Shown here: piece by piece, positions 38,809 to 46,948 of the stretch
Layout of the letters: every line of letters begins with the position of its first letter
Position numbering within the stretch: the first letter of the stretch is position 1
Program-made: the position numbers and the translations under genes
Assembly (NCBI RefSeq): GCF_011300455.1
Contig: NZ_CP049869.1
Coordinates: 1,508,501-1,572,500 of the forward strand
Reading direction: 5' to 3'
Source of the DNA: Sphingomonas piscis
GTDB taxonomy: Bacteria > Pseudomonadota > Alphaproteobacteria > Sphingomonadales > Sphingomonadaceae
DNA length: 64,000 nt
Notes under the pieces: model-generated
Databases searched by the model: none
What the model saw: only the letters and a program-made list of their open reading frames with translations
Told to the model about the DNA's origin: nothing

Positions 38809-40260
38809 ATGACGCGGCGCTTATCACTCGATCCCGAACGACTCTTTCCCTCCGATCCAGTTACCCGCGGGATCGCGCGCAGCTTGTATGCCCAGGTAGC
38901 GGGGCTTCCGATCGTCAGCCCCCACGGGCACACGGACCCGGCATGGTTCGCGACCAATGCGAACTGGAATAATGCAACCGAACTGCTGCTGGCACCGGAC
39001 CATTATGTATTCCGGATGCTTTACAGCCAGGGTGTTCCTCTCGATGCGCTCGGCGTTCCGAGCCGGGAAGGGCCTTCGCGGGCTGAGCCGCTGGCCGCGT
39101 GGCGCCTGCTTGCAGATCATTATCATCTGTTTCGCGGAACGCCGTCGCGCATGTGGCTCGACCATGTGTTCGCCGAGGTCTTCAAGATCCCGGTGCGGCT
39201 GGAGCCAGACACGGCCGAATATTATTACGAGACGATCAACGCCGCGCTGGCCACGCCAGAGTTCAAGCCGCGCGCACTGATGGAACGCTTCAACATCGAG
39301 TTCCTGGCGACCACGGAGGGCGCCGACGATCCGCTGACGCACCATGCCGCCATTCGCTCGTCCGGCTGGAAGGGCAGGGTTGTCACGACGTATCGTCCGG
39401 ACAGCGTCATCGACGTGGAGCATGAAGCGTTCACCGGCGCGATGCAGCGGTTCGCCGAGCTGACCGGTGAGGATGTTCATAGCTGGGCCGGCTATCTCAA
39501 CGCGCACCGCAAGCGCCGGTCGGACTTCCGCGCGGCGGGGGCGACGGCGACCGATCATGGCTTTGCCACAGCCCAGACAGCCAACCTGTCTCACGTCGAG
39601 GCAGAGGCCTTGTTCGGCCGCATCGTGGGCGGCACTTGGTCACCACAGGACGCCGAACTGTTCCGCGCGCAGATGCTGACCGAAATGGCGATGATGTCGG
39701 TCGAGGACGGGATGACGATGCAGATCCATCCCGGCTCCTTCCGCAACCACAATCAGGGATTGTTCGACCGGTTCGGCCGCGACAAGGGCGCCGACATCCC
39801 GATGCGGGTGGACTATGTCCACGCGTTGAAGCCGATGCTGGACGTGGTCGGCAACGAGCCCGACCTTACCATCATCCTCTTCACGCTCGATGAAAGCACC
39901 TATGCGCGGGAGCTTGCGCCGCTGGCGGGGCATTATCCCTGCCTTCGCCTGGGGCCGGCCTGGTGGTTCCATGACTCGCCGGAGGGCATGCGCCGCTTCC
40001 GCGAGATGACGACGGAAACGGCGGGCTTCTACAACACCGTCGGCTTCAACGACGACACCCGCGCCTTTCTGTCGATCCCCGCACGGCACGATGTCGCTCG
40101 TCGGGTCGACTGCGCGTTCCTCGCACGGTTGGTCGCGGAAGGACGTGTGGAAGACTGGGAGGCGGCGGAGCTTGCGGTCGATCTAACCTACAATCTCGTT
40201 CGCCGCGCGTACCGCATCGACGAAGCGCCAGGTTCGGCGGCGAAAGGAGTCACGTCATGA
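38809..40260 (+). CDS. uxaC: Glucuronate (uronate) isomerase
   Basis: The 483-residue protein matches UxaC: SPHGHTDPAWF near the N terminus (His metal ligands), HYVFRMLYSQGV, IEFLATTEGADDP and QIHPGSFRNHN. It isomerises D-glucuronate to D-fructuronate and D-galacturonate to D-tagaturonate. It is 21 bases after the reductase and overlaps the serine hydrolase gene (ATGA). Together with the reductase and UxaA it supplies the galacturonate route as far as 2-keto-3-deoxygluconate. Confidence 0.94.
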   Translation: MTRRLSLDPERLFPSDPVTRGIARSLYAQVAGLPIVSPHGHTDPAWFATNANWNNATELLLAPDHYVFRMLYSQGVPLDALGVPSREGPSRAEPLAAWRLLADHYHLFRGTPSRMWLDHVFAEVFKIPVRLEPDTAEYYYETINAALATPEFKPRALMERFNIEFLATTEGADDPLTHHAAIRSSGWKGRVVTTYRPDSVIDVEHEAFTGAMQRFAELTGEDVHSWAGYLNAHRKRRSDFRAAGATATDHGFATAQTANLSHVEAEALFGRIVGGTWSPQDAELFRAQMLTEMAMMSVEDGMTMQIHPGSFRNHNQGLFDRFGRDKGADIPMRVDYVHALKPMLDVVGNEPDLTIILFTLDESTYARELAPLAGHYPCLRLGPAWWFHDSPEGMRRFREMTTETAGFYNTVGFNDDTRAFLSIPARHDVARRVDCAFLARLVAEGRVEDWEAAELAVDLTYNLVRRAYRIDEAPGSAAKGVTS

Positions 40261-41564
40261 CCCGCAGCATCCTGCTTCTGCTATCAGCGATCGGCCTTGC
40301 TATGCCAGCGTCGGCGCACGACGCGCCAGTGGTCCGCTACACACCTTATTCGCTGACCACGGCAGCGGCGCCTGAAGAAGCCGGCTTCGACTCGCAGAGA
40401 TTGCGACGGCTGCGTGACTATGTTGGGGCAATGGTCGACAAGGGCGTGTTCGCCGGCGCGACCACCCTGCTGGCGCGCCGCGGCAAGATCGTCACCTTCG
40501 ACACGTTCGGGCGGCAGGAAGTGGGCGGGACGCCGATGCGGCGCGACACCATCTTCCGCATCTATTCGATGACGAAACCGATCACCGGCGTCGCGCTGAT
40601 GATGCTGTTCGAGGAAGGCAAGTTCCGCCTCGACGATCCGATCAGCATGCACCTGCCGGAATTCAAGGATCTGAAGGTCATCACCGGCTTCGATGGTGCA
40701 GGTCGGCCGATCCTGGAAGATGCCAAGCGGCCGCCGACGATCCGCGAGCTGATGGATCATAACGCCGGCTACGGTTACGGGCTTTCCGCCGACAGTCCGA
40801 CCGACAAATTGTACCGCGCCAATGCCGCGCTGGTGGCGCCAAGCATGGATGAGTTCGTCCGCCGCGCGTCACGGCTGCCGCTGATCTTCCAACCGGGAAG
40901 CGACTACAGCTACTCTCTGTCGGTTGACATCCAGGGCGCGTTGGTCGCCAAACTGTCGGGCAGGCGCTTCGGTGACTTCCTGGAGCAGCGGCTGTTCCGG
41001 CCGCTCAAGATGACGGACACCGCTTTCTTCGTGCCGCGCGACAAACTTGGCCGGCTGGCGGGCTTCTACAATGGGGTGAAGGACGGGAAGATCCAGCCGG
41101 CAGCGACCGTGTTCGGCTGGCCCAAGCCCGATTCGACGGTGCGTCCCGGCTTCGAGTCCGGCGGCGCCGGGCTCTATTCGACGACGATGGATTATGCCCG
41201 CTTCTGCCAGATGCTGCTGAACGGCGGCGAGCTGGACGGGGTTCGCATCCTGTCGCCCGCTACCGTTGCGCTGATGAGCCGCAATCACCTCCCGGACGCG
41301 GTGCTTGCCAAGGGCTCGGGCGGGTTCAGCCGGGCGCAGGGCTTCGGGCTCGACGTTCAGGTAGTCGCGGATCCCGTTCGCCAGGGCGGACTGATGGGCG
41401 AGGGGACCTACAGCTGGGGCGGCGCGGCGGGCACCTGGTTCTGGGTCGATCCGACCAACGAGGTGATCTTTGTCGGCATGGTCCAGCGCTTCGATTATTG
41501 GCAGCCCGACCACCCGAACCGTATGGCGTCGCCGCTCGTTTATCAGGCATTGGTCAGACCTTAA
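40257..41564 (+). CDS. Exported serine hydrolase (beta-lactamase/esterase fold)
   Basis: The 435-residue precursor has a signal peptide ending ASA (residue 20). The class C beta-lactamase fold shows S104-M-T-K107 (IYSMTKPITG), the Tyr motif in YSYSLSVDIQG, and a late GTYSWGGAAGTWFWVDP in place of KTG. This pattern is that of EstB-like esterases rather than true beta-lactamases. In a sugar-acid island it might deacylate an oligosaccharide or glycoside in the periplasm (inference). It overlaps uxaC by four bases. Confidence 0.85.
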   Translation: MTRSILLLLSAIGLAMPASAHDAPVVRYTPYSLTTAAAPEEAGFDSQRLRRLRDYVGAMVDKGVFAGATTLLARRGKIVTFDTFGRQEVGGTPMRRDTIFRIYSMTKPITGVALMMLFEEGKFRLDDPISMHLPEFKDLKVITGFDGAGRPILEDAKRPPTIRELMDHNAGYGYGLSADSPTDKLYRANAALVAPSMDEFVRRASRLPLIFQPGSDYSYSLSVDIQGALVAKLSGRRFGDFLEQRLFRPLKMTDTAFFVPRDKLGRLAGFYNGVKDGKIQPAATVFGWPKPDSTVRPGFESGGAGLYSTTMDYARFCQMLLNGGELDGVRILSPATVALMSRNHLPDAVLAKGSGGFSRAQGFGLDVQVVADPVRQGGLMGEGTYSWGGAAGTWFWVDPTNEVIFVGMVQRFDYWQPDHPNRMASPLVYQALVRP

Positions 41565-41605
41565 GCGTTGCATGGCGGCGGCTTTGGGAATAGCCGAGCA
41601 GGCCT

Positions 41606-43396
41606 ATGACCGACACGCCCAAGCTCCGCAGCCGCGCCTGGTTCGACAACCCGGACAATATCGACATGACCGCGCTCTACCTGGAGCGCTACCTGAACTA
41701 CGGACTGTCTCTCGAGGAGCTTCGAAGCGGCAAGCCGATCATCGGCATAGCGCAAACCGGAAGCGACCTCAGCCCGTGTAACCGGCATCACCTGGTGCTG
41801 TCGCAGCGGGTGCGCGAGGGCATCCGCGAAGCGGGCGGGATCGCGATCGAATTTCCGATCCACAACATTCAGGAAACGGGCAAGCGCCCGACGCCTGGGC
41901 TGGACCGTAATCTTACCTATCTGACGTTGGTCGAAACTGTGTTCGGTTACCCGATCGACGGCGTGGTGCTGACGATCGGCTGCGACAAGACGACGCCCGC
42001 CTGCCTGATGGGCGCGGCGACCGTGAACATCCCCGCGATCGCCTTGTCGGTCGGGCCGATGCTGAACGGCTGGCACAAGGGCGAGCGGACCGGGTCGGGC
42101 ACCATCGTCTGGAAAGCGCGGCAGATGCTTGCGGCCGGCGAGATCGACGACATGGAATTCATCCGCCTGGTGGCTTCGTCGGCACCGTCGACCGGCTGGT
42201 GCAACACGATGGGCACTGCGACGACCATGAACAGCCTGGCGGAAGCGCTAGGCATGTCGTTGCCCGGGTCGGCCGCGATCCCCGCGCCTTACCGCGACCG
42301 CCAGGAAAATGCGTATCGTACCGGCCTTCGGATCGTCGAGATGGTCAAGGAGGATTTGCGTCCCGACAAGATCATGACCCGCGATGCGTTCATCAACGCG
42401 ATCGTGGTCAATTCGGCGATCGGCGGGTCCACCAACGCGCCCATCCACTTGCAAGCGATCGCGCGCCACATGGGCGTCGAGCTTGATGTCACCGACTGGC
42501 AGAAGTTCGGGCTGGACGTGCCACTGCTCGTGAACCTGCAGCCGGCGGGCGAATATCTCGGGGAAGATTACTACCGCGCCGGTGGCGTCCCGGCAGTGGT
42601 CGCGGAACTGATGCGCAACGGGCTGATCCGTGAGGATGCGCTGACGGTGAACGGCAAGTCGATCGGCGACAACTGCCGTGACGTCGAGATCGAGGATCCC
42701 AAGGTCATCAAGACCTTCGCCGATCCGCTGCAGAACAAGGCCGGCTTCCTGGTGCTGACCGGCAACCTGTTCAATTCGGCGGTGATGAAGACCAGCGTGA
42801 TCTCCGAGGAGTTCCGCGACCGCTACCTCAACAATCCCGACGATCCCGATGCATTCGAAGGTCCCGTGGTCGTGTTCGACGGACCCGAGGATTACCACCA
42901 CAAGATCGACGATCCGTCGCTCGAAATTACCGACCGCACCTTGCTGGTGATGCGCGGGGCCGGCGCGGTCGGCTATCCGGGCGCGGCTGAAGTCGTGAAC
43001 ATGCGGGCGCCGGACTACCTCATCAAGGCAGGCGTGACCTCGTTGCCCTGCATTGGCGACGGGCGGCAGTCGGGAACGTCTGGGTCGCCCTCGATCCTCA
43101 ACGCCTCGCCGGAAGCGGCGGTCGGCGGCGGGCTGGCCCTGTTGAGGACGGGCGACATCGTCCGCATCGACCTTCGCCAGGGACGCGCCGACATCAAGAT
43201 CTCCGACGAGGAGCTGGCGCAGCGTCGCCGCGATCTCGAGGCGGCGGGCGGCTACAAATATCCTGCTTCGCAGACCCCGTGGCAGGAAATCCAGCGCTCG
43301 CTGGTTGGCCAGCTGGAAAGCGGCGCAATTCTGGAAGGCGCGGAAAAATATCAGCGCATCGACCAGACCATGGGCCTGCCGCGCGACAGCCATTAG
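41606..43396 (+). CDS. IlvD/Edd-family sugar-acid dehydratase
   Basis: The 596-residue protein has Fe-S cysteines at C58 ([10 protein letters not shown]), C126 ([10 protein letters not shown]) and C199 ([10 protein letters not shown]). This three-Cys pattern, with the [20 protein letters not shown] segment, is that of the [2Fe-2S] pentonate/hexonate dehydratases (arabonate, xylonate, fuconate) rather than of branched-chain IlvD. It would convert a sugar acid to its 2-keto-3-deoxy form. The lactonase and FucP genes of the same run could feed it. It is the last gene of the island. Confidence 0.9.
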   Translation: MTDTPKLRSRAWFDNPDNIDMTALYLERYLNYGLSLEELRSGKPIIGIAQTGSDLSPCNRHHLVLSQRVREGIREAGGIAIEFPIHNIQETGKRPTPGLDRNLTYLTLVETVFGYPIDGVVLTIGCDKTTPACLMGAATVNIPAIALSVGPMLNGWHKGERTGSGTIVWKARQMLAAGEIDDMEFIRLVASSAPSTGWCNTMGTATTMNSLAEALGMSLPGSAAIPAPYRDRQENAYRTGLRIVEMVKEDLRPDKIMTRDAFINAIVVNSAIGGSTNAPIHLQAIARHMGVELDVTDWQKFGLDVPLLVNLQPAGEYLGEDYYRAGGVPAVVAELMRNGLIREDALTVNGKSIGDNCRDVEIEDPKVIKTFADPLQNKAGFLVLTGNLFNSAVMKTSVISEEFRDRYLNNPDDPDAFEGPVVVFDGPEDYHHKIDDPSLEITDRTLLVMRGAGAVGYPGAAEVVNMRAPDYLIKAGVTSLPCIGDGRQSGTSGSPSILNASPEAAVGGGLALLRTGDIVRIDLRQGRADIKISDEELAQRRRDLEAAGGYKYPASQTPWQEIQRSLVGQLESGAILEGAEKYQRIDQTMGLPRDSH

Positions 43397-43427
43397 CGAG
43401 ATCACCAAGGGCTTAGCAAAGGATTCA

Positions 43428-43448
43428 CCTCGCCGCGCTACGGCGAGG
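43428..43448 (+). promoter_or_regulatory. Hairpin that includes the ribosome-binding site of the protease gene
   Basis: CCTCGCCG (43428-43435) pairs perfectly with CGGCGAGG (43441-43448) around a five-base loop. The only Shine-Dalgarno-like sequence of the next gene, GAGG (43445-43448), is inside the 3' arm, two bases before its ATG. The hairpin could block translation or, less likely without a T-run, end the transcript of the sugar-acid genes. Confidence 0.5.
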
Positions 43449-43450
43449 CG

Positions 43451-44005
43451 ATGCAGAAGCTCGTTCTCCTGATCCTCGGCGGCAGCGTTGCCGTTGGTGC
43501 GCTGATGCCTGCCGACCCGACGGCCCAGCGTCCGGCAAGTCCGGCAGGTGCGCGCATCGGGACGGCGCCACCCCTGCTGACTGTCGAGCCCGGACTTGAG
43601 CAGGACCAGAGTCAGCAGGCGCGTCACGTGGTTCAGACGGGCACCGGTGCCGTAACTCTGGAGCGTGCGGGCGACGGCCACTTCTATGCAGAGGCGCAGG
43701 TCAACGGCATGCCCATCCGCTTCCTGATCGACACGGGTGCGACCGGCATCGCGCTGACCCGGGAAGACGCGCAGCGTGCCCAGGTCCAGCTTGACCCGCG
43801 AATGGACGAGATTGTCGGAACGGGCGCATCCGGCGACGTGAAGGGCCAATTCGTGACCCTGGACCGCGTGAGCCTCGGACCCAAGGACGTTCAGGGCGTC
43901 GACGCCGCAGTGCTGAGCGGCGGCCGTCAGTCACTGCTCGGACAGAGCTTCCTTGCGGAATTCGGATCGGTCTCGATCGAAGGCGACAGGATGGTGCTGC
44001 GCTAG
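43451..44005 (+). CDS. Exported retropepsin-like aspartic protease (TIGR02281 family)
   Basis: The 184-residue protein has an N-terminal hydrophobic segment (signal or anchor) and a low-complexity linker. The clan AA domain has the catalytic D94 in FLIDTGATGIAL and ends with a hydrophobic LLGQSFLAEFGSVSI, as in the TIGR02281 family. One active-site Asp per chain implies a dimer. The substrate is unknown. Its ribosome site lies in a hairpin. Confidence 0.88.
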   Translation: MQKLVLLILGGSVAVGALMPADPTAQRPASPAGARIGTAPPLLTVEPGLEQDQSQQARHVVQTGTGAVTLERAGDGHFYAEAQVNGMPIRFLIDTGATGIALTREDAQRAQVQLDPRMDEIVGTGASGDVKGQFVTLDRVSLGPKDVQGVDAAVLSGGRQSLLGQSFLAEFGSVSIEGDRMVLR

Positions 44006-44031
44006 GGGGCGCATCTCGCTATGCAGCGCCG

Positions 44032-44934
44032 GTGACTCCGGCAAGACATGACTCGCTGACCGCCTTTCTGGTTGGAATGAGCGGCATCGCGCTCTTTTCC
44101 GGCATGGATGCCGTGATGAAGGGGCTGGTTCTCGCGATCGGCACCTTTGCCACCATGTTCTGGCGCAACCTCATCGGGATCGGGTTGTCCGGCTCCTTTT
44201 ACCTGCGCCCGGGGATGCCGGCGCCGTCGGCATCGACGCTTCGACTGCACATTGCGCGCGGCGTCCTAAGCACGCTGATGGGTTTTCTGTTCTTCTGGGC
44301 GCTTGGGCGGGTGCCGCTGGCGCAGGCCATTGCCTTGTCCTTTATCGCACCCTTGATCGCACTCTTTCTCGCGGCGGCACTTCTGCATGAAGAGGTTGGT
44401 CGCCGAACGGTGATCGCCTCGCTCGCGGCCTTCGCAGGCGTGGTCGTGATCTTCGTTGGTCAAGCCCGTGCCGACCTCGGGCGCGAAGCGTTGCTCGGGT
44501 CGCTGGCCGTGCTCGGATCGGCCGTCTGTTACGCGGTCAACATCATCATGATGCGCAAGCAGAGCCTTGTCGCGTCGCCTGCGGAAGCCGCATTCTTCCA
44601 AGCCACCGTGGTGACTGCGACACTCGCTTGTTTCATCCCGATCGCCGGCATCGCCGTCCCGCCGTTGAACCAGTGGCCTTGGCTGGTTCTAGCCGCCATT
44701 CTTGCGGTTGCCTCCTCGTCGCTCCTGACCTGGGCCTATGCGCGGGCGGAGGCCAGCTATCTGGCGGCAACGGAATATACGGCGTTTCTTTGGGCCTCCC
44801 TGTTCGGCTGGCTTATCTATCGTGAGGCGGTGTCGCTATTCACGGTCGCCGGTGCGGCGCTGATCGTTGGTGGCTGCATCGCCGGCGCACGACGCCCCGG
44901 TGAATCTGCACCCAGACTGGAGGCTGCAATCTAA
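44032..44934 (+). CDS. DMT-superfamily transporter (EamA family)
   Basis: The 300-residue protein has ten hydrophobic segments in two EamA repeats (LVGMSGIALFSGMDAVMKG and later LAVLGSAVCYAVNIIMMRK). Such proteins export amino acids, nucleosides or other small metabolites. It starts at GTG (44032); the next methionine codon, at 44077, falls within the first membrane segment. The last codon overlaps the start of the SMR gene (TAATG). Confidence 0.87.
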   Translation: MTPARHDSLTAFLVGMSGIALFSGMDAVMKGLVLAIGTFATMFWRNLIGIGLSGSFYLRPGMPAPSASTLRLHIARGVLSTLMGFLFFWALGRVPLAQAIALSFIAPLIALFLAAALLHEEVGRRTVIASLAAFAGVVVIFVGQARADLGREALLGSLAVLGSAVCYAVNIIMMRKQSLVASPAEAAFFQATVVTATLACFIPIAGIAVPPLNQWPWLVLAAILAVASSSLLTWAYARAEASYLAATEYTAFLWASLFGWLIYREAVSLFTVAGAALIVGGCIAGARRPGESAPRLEAAI

Positions 44935-45248
44935 TGGCCTGGTTATTGCTGATGATCGGCGGACTGTTCGAGGTGGGCTTCACCACGAGCCTTCGCTTCG
45001 TCGAGGGCTTTCGCAACCTGCCATGGACCCTGGCATTTCTCGTATCGGTGACAATCAGCATGGCCCTGCTGGAGATTGCGTCGCGGTCGATCCCGATGGG
45101 CACGGCTTACGCCGTGTGGGGCGGCATCGGTGCGGTCGGAACCGTGATCGTCGGCATGATCTGGTTCGGGGAGCCGGCGACGACGATCCGGCTCCTCCTC
45201 ATCATCACCATCGTCGCCGCGATCGGCGCGCTGCGAGTTACCGGCTGA
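44934..45248 (+). CDS. Small multidrug resistance (SMR) family transporter, SugE-like
   Basis: The 104-residue protein has four transmembrane helices with the membrane-embedded Glu of SMR proteins in helix 1 (GGLFEVGFTTSL) and AYAVWGGIGAVGTVIVGM in helix 3. The sequence around helix 1 and helix 3 leans to the SugE/Gdx branch, whose members export guanidinium, rather than EmrE. No guanidine riboswitch can fit, since it is coupled to the EamA gene. It overlaps the 3' end of the convergent amidase by 11 bases. Confidence 0.85.
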   Translation: MAWLLLMIGGLFEVGFTTSLRFVEGFRNLPWTLAFLVSVTISMALLEIASRSIPMGTAYAVWGGIGAVGTVIVGMIWFGEPATTIRLLLIITIVAAIGALRVTG

Positions 45249-46806
45249 CCGCCGGGCGCAAGTGGGGCGCCACCTCCGGCGATTCCTCAATGAAGCGCAG
45301 GAAGCGAGGACCCGGAAGCGGCCCGCGCGTCTGTTCATAGGCATAGCCGAGCGACAGGAGCATCGCCTCGCTCCACTTCGGGCCGAGGAAGCTGAGCCCG
45401 ACGGGAAGGCCTCTCACCTGACCCATCGGCACAGTAAGGTGCGGATAGCCGGAAACCGCCGCCAGGCTGCCCGCGCCGCCGCCCGAGATCTGGTCACCGT
45501 TGACGGCGTCGATCTTCCATGCCGGCGGCATGGTCGGACCTACCAGCGCGTCAAGCCGGTGCGTCTTCAGCAGACGGTCGATCCCGTTTGGACCGGCGGC
45601 GCGGAAGCTCGTCTCGCGCGCCTTTTTGTACTCGGGATCCGATAGGCCCTTGGTTTCCTCCGCCTGCTCGAACGTCTCCTGTGCAAACAGCGGCATCTCC
45701 GTGGCGGCATGTGCCTTGTTGAAGGCGATCACGTCGGCGAGCGTGCGGACCGGAATGGGAGCCGGGCTGCTTTTCAGGTAATCGTTGAGGCCGGCTTTCA
45801 GCTCGGTGAGCAGAACGCTGAATTCATTGCCGCCAATGGCCTTGTCGTCGAACTCCTTGATCTCCACCAGCGTTGCGCCCCGTGCCTTGAGCACGGTCAG
45901 CGCCGCTTCCAGCAATGCGTCGGTACCGAAGCCCGAGGCGAAGCGCATGACGCCGATGCGCTTGCCCGCAAGGGCATTCGGGTCGAGACCGGCGGCATAG
46001 TCCCGCTTTCGCGAGTCCGCCTCGCGGGTTGCGGGATCGGCAGGATCGCTGCCGGCGATTGCAGTCAGAAGCTCCGCGGCTTCGCGCACAGTCGTCGTCA
46101 TCGGCCCGGCCGTGTCCTGGCTGGCGCTGATCGGGATGATATGCGTTCGGCTGACGAGACCGACGGTCGGCTTCAGGCCTACGATGCCGTTGATCGACGC
46201 CGGGCAGGTGATGGAGCCATCCGTTTCCGTACCGATGGCGTAGCGGGCCAGGCCTGCGGCGACGGCGGCGCCGCTCCCGCTCGACGAGCCGCAGCTGTTT
46301 CGGTCCAGTGCGTAGGGATTGCGGGTCTGGCCCCCGACCGCGCTCCAGCCGGAGATCGAACGTGAAGAGCGGATGTTGGCCCATTCGCTGAGGTTGGTCT
46401 TGCCGAGGATCACCGCACCTGCGGTCCGAAGCCGCGTGACCAGCGGCGCATCGCGATTGGTCACGTTGTTCGCCAGTGCGAGGCTACCCGCCGTGGTCGG
46501 CAAAGGGCCGGCAACCTCAATATTGTCCTTGATCAGCACCGGCTTGCCGGCAAGCGGTCCCTTCAGCCCCGCCGCGGCGATGCGGCTGGCCTGTTCAACC
46601 GCAGTTGGATCGACGGCGATCACCGAGCCGATCGCCGGGTCCAACTCGGCGATGCGCTGCAACGCGGCCTCGGTCTCCGTGGAAAGCGGTGTGTTCCAAG
46701 TAGCGACGCCGGCGACAGGCATGGCGGGCGGTTCGGGTGGCGGAACGGCGACGCAAGCGCCTAAACTCGCCGAACCGAGCAAAGAGAAAAGCAACCGTCC
46801 CGTCAT
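45238..46806 (-). CDS. Amidase-signature family lipoprotein
   Basis: The 522-residue precursor has a lipobox (LGAC, Cys18) and an amidase-signature domain. K93 (VLIKDNIE), the Ser-rich loop GSSSGSGAA (cis-Ser) and nucleophile S198 ([12 protein letters not shown]) form the catalytic set. It should be a lipid-anchored periplasmic amidohydrolase acting on an amide, peptide or similar substrate. The ATG at 46806 has GGAG at good spacing and starts the lipoprotein signal. It is divergent from a TonB receptor gene. Confidence 0.88.
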   Translation of the reverse strand: MTGRLLFSLLGSASLGACVAVPPPEPPAMPVAGVATWNTPLSTETEAALQRIAELDPAIGSVIAVDPTAVEQASRIAAAGLKGPLAGKPVLIKDNIEVAGPLPTTAGSLALANNVTNRDAPLVTRLRTAGAVILGKTNLSEWANIRSSRSISGWSAVGGQTRNPYALDRNSCGSSSGSGAAVAAGLARYAIGTETDGSITCPASINGIVGLKPTVGLVSRTHIIPISASQDTAGPMTTTVREAAELLTAIAGSDPADPATREADSRKRDYAAGLDPNALAGKRIGVMRFASGFGTDALLEAALTVLKARGATLVEIKEFDDKAIGGNEFSVLLTELKAGLNDYLKSSPAPIPVRTLADVIAFNKAHAATEMPLFAQETFEQAEETKGLSDPEYKKARETSFRAAGPNGIDRLLKTHRLDALVGPTMPPAWKIDAVNGDQISGGGAGSLAAVSGYPHLTVPMGQVRGLPVGLSFLGPKWSEAMLLSLGYAYEQTRGPLPGPRFLRFIEESPEVAPHLRPAVSR

Positions 46807-46894
46807 GAGCGCCTCCGTATCGGCCCAGCTTGGCAGTGCGCGGCACCAAGCGCCAGCCACCGCCGTTGGTCGGTGTAAGAATGTCGCTGGTGGA

Positions 46895-46924
46895 GTGAAC
46901 CGGCCGCTGTAATCCGGCGTTCAC
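46895..46924 (+). promoter_or_regulatory. Leader hairpin of the TonB receptor gene
   Basis: GTGAAC (46895-46900) and GTTCAC (46919-46924) enclose further CGG/CCG pairing. It lies 24 bases before the receptor ATG and between divergent genes, so it is either an RNA leader element or a two-fold operator. No regulator is identified. Confidence 0.35.
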
Positions 46925-46948
46925 CTGCTTCCTGCAAGCGGGAGGACC

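Noticed and set aside
42248..43849. A 533-codon open frame opposite the IlvD/Edd dehydratase
   Set aside because: It is antisense to a well-conserved enzyme, spans two genes and has no recognisable domain.
44934..45248. A guanidine riboswitch ahead of the SugE-like gene
   Set aside because: The gene starts on the stop codon of the preceding EamA gene, leaving no leader for a riboswitch.
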